Of a stretch of 13,956 nt of DNA, positions 1 through 6,664 are shown piece by piece; position 1 is the stretch's first letter, and each line of letters begins with the position of its first letter. The stretch comes from an uncultured Clostridia bacterium. GTDB taxonomy: Bacteria; Bacillota; Clostridia; TANB77; CAG-508. The translations under genes were made by a program, and so were the position numbers. The stretch is taken from the NCBI GenBank assembly GCA_947589135.1, contig CANPZT010000027.1:1-13956 (forward strand). The letters run 5' to 3'. The notes under the pieces are model-generated. The model was not told the origin of the DNA and made no database searches. It saw only the letters and a list, made by a program, of their open reading frames with translations.

Positions 1-67
1 TTCTACCAAAACCTAAACCTGTATATTTATCAGTATTTTTAAGAAATAGGATTTTTTAAATCCATTT

Positions 68-109
68 AGATTTTGAGTCTGCCCCGTCTACCAATTCCAG
101 CACACCGGC
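68..109 (-). tRNA. tRNA-Leu(CAA), 5' half only, interrupted in the anticodon stem
   Basis: Read on the minus strand from 109, the sequence gives a 7-nt acceptor strand GCCGGTG, a D arm with AATTGGTAGAC, the 5' anticodon stem GCAGA and the loop CTCAAAA, with anticodon CAA at 75-73. This is the class II tRNA-Leu pattern. The 3' anticodon strand matches for only three bases (TCT, 70-68). From 67 to the window edge there is no long variable arm, T arm or complementary acceptor strand, although at least 67 nt are present. The 3' half may lie beyond an insertion or intron to the left, or may have been lost. Recognition of the 5' half is firm; the cause of the break is open. Confidence 0.75.
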
Positions 110-110
110 A

Positions 111-136
111 AATATATATCATTACTGATATATATT
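111..136. repeat. Perfect AT-rich inverted repeat
   Basis: AATATATATC (111-120) and GATATATATT (127-136) form a 10-bp perfect inverted repeat with a 6-nt loop, between the lysozyme stop and the tRNA-Leu. It has no U run on the minus strand, so it is a poor intrinsic terminator. It overlaps the putative tRNA start region. Confidence 0.5.
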
Positions 137-160
137 ATCATATCCACAAATATTTGTCTA
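132..160 (-). promoter_or_regulatory. Possible promoter of the tRNA-Leu
   Basis: On the minus strand a -35-like TAGACA (160-155) is followed by a 17-nt spacer and TAATAT (137-132). Transcription would start near 125, about 16 nt before the tRNA 5' end. The match is moderate in very AT-rich DNA. Confidence 0.3.
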
Positions 161-192
161 GTACTAATTAAAAATTAAATTTCAGTCAAGAT

Positions 193-1470
193 TTATATTC
201 TAATTCTTTGTCCTGGAAAAATCAAATTTGGGTTACTTATATTATTAACCCTTACTAAATATTGTACAGAAACTCCATACAATCTTGCTATTTGTGATAA
301 AGTATCTCCTCTTCTTACAATATAAGTAAATCTAGTTGTATTCGTATTACTTACAGTTTGCTCAACTGGCTGATTTAATGTTGTATTGCTACTATCTGTA
401 ATTCTTAACTTTTGCCCTGGAAAAATTAGATTTGGATTTTGTATATTATTTATTTCCACAATACTAGCTACTGTTACTCCATACGCTGCTGCTATTTGTG
501 ATAAAGTATCTCCTCTTCTTACTGTATAAGTAATACTTCCTGCACCTCTTGTTTCACTTCCATTTACAGTAGAATTTGTTAATATTCTTAAAACTTGCCC
601 TGGAAAAATTAGATTTGGATTAGCTATATTATTGATACTTGCTATTTCTTGTACAGTTGTGCCATACATTTGAGCTATTTCAGACAATGTATCTCCACTT
701 TGTACTGTGTAGAACATAGATTGTGTATTTATTGTTTCATCATTATTATCTACTTGTGGTAATTGTGATGTTTCTCCTAAAAATATTTCTCTTGTATATA
801 TATCTCTATCTACATTTCCATTAATTCCTGGTACAACTCCTCTATCTGTGTATTGTTGTCCTTGCCATGTTTGCCAATTTGTTTCTATATTTTCTAGCTG
901 TATATAATCGCCATAATAAGCAATCCATAGTGGATAATTTTCTGCTAATTCTCTACTAAATGTATCTCTACTATTACTTAAATCACTATAAATTATCACT
1001 TCTTTATTTGTTAATCTTCTTACACTTTCTAAAAATACTTGTGCTATGTTATTAATTTCAGCAACACTAACTCCTCCAAATACTTCATAATCCATCGCTA
1101 GTTTACAATCTGGGATTTTTCCAGCTATTACTGATGAAAAAAAACGTGCTTCTTGTTCTGCTTCTGCTGTATTAGTGGCTGTTAAAAAATGATAAAATCC
1201 TACTTTCAGTCCATTTGCTTTTGCATTTTCATAGTTAATATCAAAATATGGATCTTTAATATTATTTCCTTGACTTGCTTTAATATAGACGATTTCTATT
1301 CCACTTGCTCGTACTCTACTATAATCTATGTATCCTTGCCAATCGCTAACATCAATTCCTTGATATTCCGGTTCTGAAATTGGTGTTAATGCATATACCA
1401 TACTCGTATTTATAAAGAATAATAGTGTTATTATCACACTATATATAAATATATTTTTTAATATTTTCAT
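193..1470 (-). CDS. Secreted GH25 lysozyme with three C-terminal LysM repeats
   Basis: The 425-aa product is a peptidoglycan hydrolase predicted to cleave the MurNAc-GlcNAc linkage outside the cell. Residues 1-27 form a signal peptide (Lys-rich start, hydrophobic core, VYA before L28). Residues 37 to about 231 are a glycoside hydrolase family 25 (muramidase) domain with GIDVSDWQG (38-46) and the acidic D-x-E motif DYE (127-129) at the expected strand end. A short Asn/Thr linker leads to three LysM repeats at about 254-297, 315-357 and 383-425. Each repeat carries a (S/R)GDTLS motif and ends in NPNLIFPGQ, so the three look like recent duplications. They should bind GlcNAc in peptidoglycan. The ATG at 1470 is preceded by AGAAG and AAGGGA. 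The gene is downstream of the 769-aa gene on the same strand but has a possible promoter of its own. The family call is firm; the physiological role (remodelling, autolysis or competition) is not shown. Confidence 0.93.
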   Translation of the reverse strand: MKILKNIFIYSVIITLLFFINTSMVYALTPISEPEYQGIDVSDWQGYIDYSRVRASGIEIVYIKASQGNNIKDPYFDINYENAKANGLKVGFYHFLTATNTAEAEQEARFFSSVIAGKIPDCKLAMDYEVFGGVSVAEINNIAQVFLESVRRLTNKEVIIYSDLSNSRDTFSRELAENYPLWIAYYGDYIQLENIETNWQTWQGQQYTDRGVVPGINGNVDRDIYTREIFLGETSQLPQVDNNDETINTQSMFYTVQSGDTLSEIAQMYGTTVQEIASINNIANPNLIFPGQVLRILTNSTVNGSETRGAGSITYTVRRGDTLSQIAAAYGVTVASIVEINNIQNPNLIFPGQKLRITDSSNTTLNQPVEQTVSNTNTTRFTYIVRRGDTLSQIARLYGVSVQYLVRVNNISNPNLIFPGQRIRI

Positions 1471-1509
1471 AATAAAACTTCTATCCCTTCTTTCTAACTA
1501 AATTAGTAT

Positions 1510-1538
1510 ATTATATGAGATAGAAGCTTTTTTGTTAT
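1510..1538 (-). promoter_or_regulatory. Possible promoter of the LysM lysozyme
   Basis: On the minus strand TATAAT (1515-1510) lies 17 nt downstream of ATAACA (1538-1533), a weak -35. It begins at the stop codon of the preceding gene and leaves a leader of about 30 nt containing the ribosome binding site. CTTCTATC (1526-1519) is complementary to GATAGAAG just before the lysozyme ATG, but it would lie upstream of the transcription start. Confidence 0.4.
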
Positions 1539-1539
1539 T

Positions 1540-3849
1540 TTATTCATTTTCTATTAAGTCATATTCTAATAGATTTATAGTTTTAATTTTAACAGATGAA
1601 AAATCATTATCATCATTAAATTGCACTATATTAAAAGAATCTTTATTCTGTAATTCTAATTTTATTTTAGATGTGTCAATTAAAATTTTTGTTGATAAGT
1701 CTTGTCCAACTGGTAAAGTTTTATTTTGATTATCGTAAAAAATTCCATTTGTATAGCTAATTGCATTTGTTCCTTCTTTTAAGTTTATTTTATAAAAATT
1801 TATTTTGCTATTTTTATAATTATTTATAACTTCTTTAATTTCTTGTTCTGGATTAATATTAAATAAATTAATTTTTTGATTGTCTAGTTCTTCTCCTCCA
1901 ATTGCTTTATAGACTGGTAAATCTTCTGGAACCACTACTTTTTCTAATGCTTTTGCAATATTACTTACTACTTTTTCTAATGCTAATTTATATCCTAATT
2001 GATTTGTATTTTTATTAATTTCTAAAATATTAAACTTATCTTTTGGTATTTCTCTGTGTTTATGATTTTTTATTTTAGAAACTTTAGTACTATCTTGTGC
2101 AATTCCTCCAAATATATCAAATTCTTCATCATTTTCTAGAGATTTTTCTTCTACTGCTTGTTTTTTCATTTCCTTTAAATTGATTTCTATATCTTTTGGT
2201 GTAATATCATTTTCCTTTGTTTTATTTAAAATTTCTAATACATCAGTAGTAGTAAGATATATACTATCTGTTTCTTCTTTTGTTAATATCTTTCTTTGCA
2301 TTTTATCCATTGTACTACCTAATTTTTCAATATCTTCTTCGTAATCAAATACTTTTGTTATTTTTTTAATTACATTTATTTCTTCCGCTTCTCCCTCTGG
2401 AAGAGTTGCTACTTCATCTTTATTACTATATTTCCAAAATTCAAATATGCTTTTTTTATGACTATCAATTTCTTTAATAAAAGCTGTTGCATTTTCAATT
2501 TTCTTCTTCATATTCTTACTTTTTAATTTTAAAGAATTTATGTCCATAACTAAATTTTTTAGTTCAGTTTCTTTATCTTCTAATGTCTTATATAATTCTA
2601 TAATCTCTTCAATGGTATAATTATCCTTTTGAATTTTTCTTTTTTTCATTGGTTCATCGTCATTGTTTTCTTGTTTATTATTATTTAATGTATTGTTTAT
2701 TTCTTCTGTTTGTTTCTTTTTATTTTTTTTGCTCTTTCCACTATATTTGAAATAATATTTGAATTTTCCAAAAAATGTTTTTTTACATTCTAGGAATGTA
2801 GAAATTTGTTTTTCTTTTGCTAAATATTCAATTTCTTGTTCTGCAATTTCTATCTTTAATTCTTTTAATTTTTCTTTATCTTTTTCTATTAATTTTGTCG
2901 TACTTTCTTCTTTTTCTTGTCCTATATGATATTCTTCATTAAGCCATAATGCAATATCTTTGTATTCTACTTTTCTGTTTTCAATATAAAATTCTATTGC
3001 TCCTTTTTTATTTATGTTTGTTTTAAATTCAAAATAATGTGGCAATTCTGTTTGCAAAATAAACATTGCTTTTAATAATTTATAAAATTGATTTGCTTGT
3101 ATTGGGTCTTCTAATTTAATTTTATATGGACTTTTTATTTTCTCATATACTTCTGTGTCCCCTACTATATGAATACTTAAATTGTTATCTTTATCATATA
3201 CTTCATAAATTAGTGGCCAATCTTTTGTAAATAACCACATATAATTTTCTATATCTTCAAATTCAGATTTTTTAAAGAATTTTGAACTATATTCTATACT
3301 TCTTACTGGCACAAATATCTTACCTGTTCTTCTTTTTTCCAATTGTTTCTTTAACAAAAAGAAGAAGGTTGAATAGTCTGAATCTTCTGTTGGCACCAAC
3401 ATAAAATACTGGTCTGTTGTTTCTGAGTAATAAATTTGCCATAAGTAATTTCCTTCAAATTTTACTTTAAATGGAATATGCTTATTTAAATTAGCTTGTT
3501 CTTCTGAAATCTCTTCTACATTTTCTATTTTCATTTGCCTTAACATGTTTAAAAATGTTGTATGTTTCAAGAAGTTTTCTTCGCTTTTATTATCTAAATA
3601 ATCTACTAATGGACTTGCTTTTTTATATTTTTCTTCTATCGGATCTAATCTATTTGAAGGTGATAATAAAATTTGTATATCTTTTATTGGTATATATCTA
3701 TATTGTTTATATTGCTTTTCGTCATATGTTTTTGGAATTCTAAATTTTAGATTTTTTACATCTTTAATCGTTTTTGGTAATGCATCTAAATCAAGTCCTA
3801 AATATTCAAGCTTTTGTTCCATAGTATCTTTTTTTATTCCTTTTGGCAT
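1540..3849 (-). CDS. Large cytoplasmic coiled-coil protein of unknown function (769 aa)
   Basis: I do not recognise this family. The 769-aa product has no signal peptide or membrane helix, so it is probably cytoplasmic. Residues 1-310 look globular, with aromatic-rich segments such as YLWQIYY (135-141) and NYMWLFTKDWPLIYEVY (202-218). Residues 318-350 and 413-466 are Lys/Glu-rich heptad-like helices that likely form coiled coils, joined by a basic, Asn-rich low-complexity linker (370-410). The C-terminal part (about 600-769) is again mixed and has few cysteines. The ATG at 3849 follows AGGAG with a 6-nt spacer. It starts 25 nt after the deacetylase stop, so the two are very likely co-transcribed. 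An early coiled-coil/globular plan could suit a scaffold, a toxin-loading protein or a phage or secretion accessory factor, but nothing in the sequence decides this. Confidence 0.85.
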   Translation of the reverse strand: MPKGIKKDTMEQKLEYLGLDLDALPKTIKDVKNLKFRIPKTYDEKQYKQYRYIPIKDIQILLSPSNRLDPIEEKYKKASPLVDYLDNKSEENFLKHTTFLNMLRQMKIENVEEISEEQANLNKHIPFKVKFEGNYLWQIYYSETTDQYFMLVPTEDSDYSTFFFLLKKQLEKRRTGKIFVPVRSIEYSSKFFKKSEFEDIENYMWLFTKDWPLIYEVYDKDNNLSIHIVGDTEVYEKIKSPYKIKLEDPIQANQFYKLLKAMFILQTELPHYFEFKTNINKKGAIEFYIENRKVEYKDIALWLNEEYHIGQEKEESTTKLIEKDKEKLKELKIEIAEQEIEYLAKEKQISTFLECKKTFFGKFKYYFKYSGKSKKNKKKQTEEINNTLNNNKQENNDDEPMKKRKIQKDNYTIEEIIELYKTLEDKETELKNLVMDINSLKLKSKNMKKKIENATAFIKEIDSHKKSIFEFWKYSNKDEVATLPEGEAEEINVIKKITKVFDYEEDIEKLGSTMDKMQRKILTKEETDSIYLTTTDVLEILNKTKENDITPKDIEINLKEMKKQAVEEKSLENDEEFDIFGGIAQDSTKVSKIKNHKHREIPKDKFNILEINKNTNQLGYKLALEKVVSNIAKALEKVVVPEDLPVYKAIGGEELDNQKINLFNINPEQEIKEVINNYKNSKINFYKINLKEGTNAISYTNGIFYDNQNKTLPVGQDLSTKILIDTSKIKLELQNKDSFNIVQFNDDNDFSSVKIKTINLLEYDLIENE

Positions 3850-3874
3850 ATTCTTCTCCTTTCTGCTATTATAT

Positions 3875-4799
3875 CTATTTTATTATTTCATAAAAATTTT
3901 TAAATTCGTATCCTTGTTCTCTTATATAATTAATAATTTGTCCTAATGCATCTGATGTTACTTTTTTTGCAGGTGCATCATGCATTAATATTACTATACT
4001 ATTTTTTCCGTTAGTAGTTTCTTGTAATCTTTGTAGTTCAAATTCTATTGATAAATTGTTTGTCTCTGCATCTCCTGTTAGTGCATTCCAATCTACATGC
4101 ATAATGTCATTTTGTTTTAATAACTCATTTGCTTCGCTCTTTATTTGTGCATATTTTCCTCCAACTAATCCTCCAGGAAATCTAAATAGATGAGAATTAT
4201 ATTCTGGAACTTGAATTGCTTGTCTTACTGCATTATTACATTGTGTATATTCATCTAATACAGCTTGTGGTGTTGCATAAATAGATGAATATTGATGTGT
4301 ATAACCATGATTTGCTATATAATGGCCTTCTTCATACATCCTTTTTACCATATCTGGCATTTGTTCCACTCTTGAACCTAAAACAAAAAATGTTGCCTTT
4401 ATATTGTTTTGTTTTAAAGTATCTAATATTTGTGATGTTACAGAAGATGGTCCATCATCAAATGTTAAAAATGCTCTTTTTGTTTCAGAGTGATAAATAT
4501 TTTCAATATTATCCTTTCCGAACTTGTGTTAATTTTGGAATTTTTTCTTGTTTTTTTCTTTCTTTTTCTGCTTCAATTTCTGCCTTTTTCTGTTCTTCTT
4601 GATATAAAATTGATTGTAATTGTGTTTCATATTGTTTATATACTTTATATGAATTAATTGTTTTTATACAGTGTTTAATTGTTAATATCAAACATATTCC
4701 TACTACAACAAATCCTAATATAATTAAAATTTTCTTTTTACTAATTTTTTTTGGTATATTTATTTTATAGATATCTAGCAATTCTGTTTGATTTTCCAT
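3875..4799 (-). CDS. Membrane-anchored polysaccharide deacetylase (NodB fold), split by a +1 shift at CGGA
   Basis: Two overlapping frames encode one protein. The first frame (ATG 4799) gives a short cytoplasmic start, a membrane helix at about residues 24-41, and a Lys/Glu-rich stalk ending PKLTQV before an in-frame CGG (4520-4518) and a stop at 4511-4509. The other frame has no start codon with a ribosome site, yet holds the complete NodB domain. It has TFDDGP (112-117, catalytic Asp and first metal Asp), HGYTH (164-168, metal His), RFPGG (206-210), VDW (235-237) and LMHD with His273. If CGGA (4520-4517) is read as one codon, the product is 307 aa and has every catalytic residue. The family removes N- or O-acetyl groups from peptidoglycan or GlcNAc polymers outside the membrane. 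The start at 4799 is preferred over the ATG at 4808 because GGG (4811-4809) abuts the latter and lies 9 nt before the former. The gene follows metG by about 58 nt. A plain frameshift mutation is the alternative explanation. Confidence 0.85.
4512..4528 (-). other. Candidate CGGA recoding site (+1) in the deacetylase
   Basis: The upstream stop in the second frame (TAA 4531-4529) and the downstream stop in the first frame (TAA 4511-4509) confine the shift to these 17 nt, CACAAGTTCGGAAAGGA on the minus strand. CGG is in the first frame at 4520-4518. Skipping one base, or reading CGGA as a codon, joins V93 to K95 and reaches TFDDGP 18 residues later. No homopolymer typical of sequencing slippage is present at the CGGA. 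Confidence 0.6.
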
Positions 4800-4857
4800 T
4801 TTTAACATCCCTTTTTTAATTCATTTTTATTTACTTGTATTTTTCCAATTTTTATAT

Positions 4858-6435
4858 TTATTTTTTCATAGTATTTTTTAGATATTCTATTTCTTCTTCA
4901 ACATTAAGTCTCATAAAAATAGGTTCTCCCTTTTCTATTACTTTAATGTTTTCTAATTGTGTATAATCTTTTAAAGATTTCCATTGTTTTAACTCATCAT
5001 TTTGAATTCCTATTTGTCTTAATATGTTATTTGATGTATTTTCCATAAATGGTCTAATTAATATTGCTATTTTTCTTAAATTTTCAATTAAATGGTACAT
5101 ACTTGATTTTAATTTTTCTTGATTTTCTTCTTCTTTTGCTAATGCCCATGGCATTGTTTCATCTATATATTTGTTTGTTCTAGAAATTAAATTCCATATC
5201 TCTTGCAGACTATTTGCAATTTCATATTCATTTAATTTTTCTTCAAATTTTTGTATCTGTTTTAAACTATAATCTTCTAATTCTTTATCTGCTTCGTTTG
5301 GTGTTCCTACATAATTTGGTACATTTCCTCCAAAGTATTTATTAACCATAGATATTGTTCTATTTAATAAATTACTCAAGTCATTGCACAAATCAAAATT
5401 ATATCTTTCAATAAATGCTTCTGGTGAAAATATTCCATCTTGTGAAACTGGCATTTCTCTTAATAAGAAATATCTCGTTGCATCAAGTCCATATCTTTCT
5501 ATTAATGTTTCAGGATAAATTACATTTCCTTTTGACTTAGACATTTTTCCGTCTTTCATCATAATCCAGTTATGAACTAATATTGTTTTTGGTAATGGTA
5601 GATTTAACGCCATTAAAAAGATTGGCCAATAAATTAAATGAAATCTTGCAATATCCTTTCCCACTATTTGTAAATCTGCAGGCCAGTATTTTTTAAATTT
5701 TGTTTCATCTTCTGACATATACCCCAATGCTGTAATATAATTTGTTAAAGCATCTACCCATACATAAATAACATGTTTTGGATCTTTTAATACTTTTATT
5801 CCCCAGTCAAAAGATGTTCTAGTTACACATAAATCTTCTAACCCTGGTTTAATAAAATTGTTTATCATTTCATTTTTTCTATAATCTGGTTTTATAAAAT
5901 CAGGATGTTCTTCATAGTATTTTAATAGTCTATCTACATATTTTTTCATATTGAAAAAGTATGCTTCTTCTTTCATTGGAACAACTTCTCTCCCACAATC
6001 TGGGCATTTTCCATCTACTAATTGTGATTCAGTAAAAAATGTTTCACATGGTACACAATAAAGCCCTTCATATTCTCCTTTATAAATGTCTCCTTGCTCC
6101 ATAAATTTATCAAAAATTTTTTGAACTATCTTTTCATGTCTTTCTTCTGTAGTTTGTATAAAATCATCATAATTTATATCCATTTTGTTCCATAGTTCTT
6201 TTGCCATTTTTGCCATTTCATCTACATATTCTTTTGGCGTTTTTCCTAACTCTTTTGCCTTAGTTTCTATTTTTTGCCCATGCTCATCTGTTCCTGTAAG
6301 CATATAACTATCTTCACCTTTTAGAATATGATACTTTTTTAAACTATCTGCTAATACTGTTGTATATGCAGTTCCTATATGAAATCTTCCACTTGGATAG
6401 TAGATTGGTGTTGTTATATAAAATTTGTTATCCAC
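4858..6435 (-). CDS. metG: Methionyl-tRNA synthetase, short form without C-terminal tRNA-binding domain
   Basis: MetRS charges tRNA-Met with methionine using ATP in the cytoplasm. It has the class I signatures HIGT (residues 19-22) and KMSKS (297-301), and a zinc knuckle with Cys127, Cys130, Cys144 and Cys147 in the connective domain. The Met-pocket aromatic residues and the helical anticodon-binding domain follow. At 525 aa it ends after the anticodon domain and lacks the EMAP-like C-terminal domain found in many Firmicute enzymes of about 640-660 aa. The GTG at 6435 is chosen over the ATG at 6450. The ATG has no ribosome site, whereas GGGAG (6448-6444) lies inside that longer frame, 8 nt before the GTG. 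A promoter at about 6580-6609 implies a leader of about 140 nt. That leader shows no T-box hallmark. The gene is followed closely by the deacetylase gene. Confidence 0.96.
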   Translation of the reverse strand: MDNKFYITTPIYYPSGRFHIGTAYTTVLADSLKKYHILKGEDSYMLTGTDEHGQKIETKAKELGKTPKEYVDEMAKMAKELWNKMDINYDDFIQTTEERHEKIVQKIFDKFMEQGDIYKGEYEGLYCVPCETFFTESQLVDGKCPDCGREVVPMKEEAYFFNMKKYVDRLLKYYEEHPDFIKPDYRKNEMINNFIKPGLEDLCVTRTSFDWGIKVLKDPKHVIYVWVDALTNYITALGYMSEDETKFKKYWPADLQIVGKDIARFHLIYWPIFLMALNLPLPKTILVHNWIMMKDGKMSKSKGNVIYPETLIERYGLDATRYFLLREMPVSQDGIFSPEAFIERYNFDLCNDLSNLLNRTISMVNKYFGGNVPNYVGTPNEADKELEDYSLKQIQKFEEKLNEYEIANSLQEIWNLISRTNKYIDETMPWALAKEEENQEKLKSSMYHLIENLRKIAILIRPFMENTSNNILRQIGIQNDELKQWKSLKDYTQLENIKVIEKGEPIFMRLNVEEEIEYLKNTMKK

Positions 6436-6579
6436 TTTTTTCACTCCCATTCAGCTTTAAAAATTTTCTTTATTTTATATTTTTTATTATCAATTTTATT
6501 TTTTCCATTTGATAGAAATATATTATCACAAATTTTGAAATTTGCCAAGGGGATTTTTAAGGTTATAAAGGGGAATTCT

Positions 6580-6609
6580 ATTATATCTCCTATTTAATAA
6601 TATAATCAA
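6580..6609 (-). promoter_or_regulatory. Probable metG promoter
   Basis: On the minus strand TTGATT (6609-6604), an 18-nt spacer and TATAAT (6585-6580) form a good sigma-A type promoter just past the ATPase terminator. The leader that follows contains two copies of CCCCTT (about 6570 and 6550). I recognise no riboswitch in it. Confidence 0.5.
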
Positions 6610-6616
6610 AGATATC

Positions 6617-6661
6617 AAAAAATCAGTTATAAATAATTATAATATTTATAGCTGATTTTTT
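6617..6661 (-). terminator. Intrinsic terminator of the cation ATPase gene
   Basis: AAAAAATCAG (6617-6626) pairs with CTGATTTTTT (6652-6661), and TATAAATA (6628-6635) pairs with TATTTATA (6643-6650), with one mismatch between the two blocks. On the minus strand the stem ends in a run of six U. It begins only a few bases after the ATPase stop codon. It could also work in the other direction. Confidence 0.8.
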
Positions 6662-6664
6662 TCA

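Noticed and set aside
254..1470. Internal repeats in the lysozyme as possible CRISPR or DNA repeat array
   Set aside because: They are LysM protein repeats with degenerate DNA copies of unequal spacing.
4509..4528. Simple sequencing or assembly error in the deacetylase
   Set aside because: Not excluded, but less likely. There is no long homopolymer at the site, and mrnC breaks at the same CGGA in the same direction.
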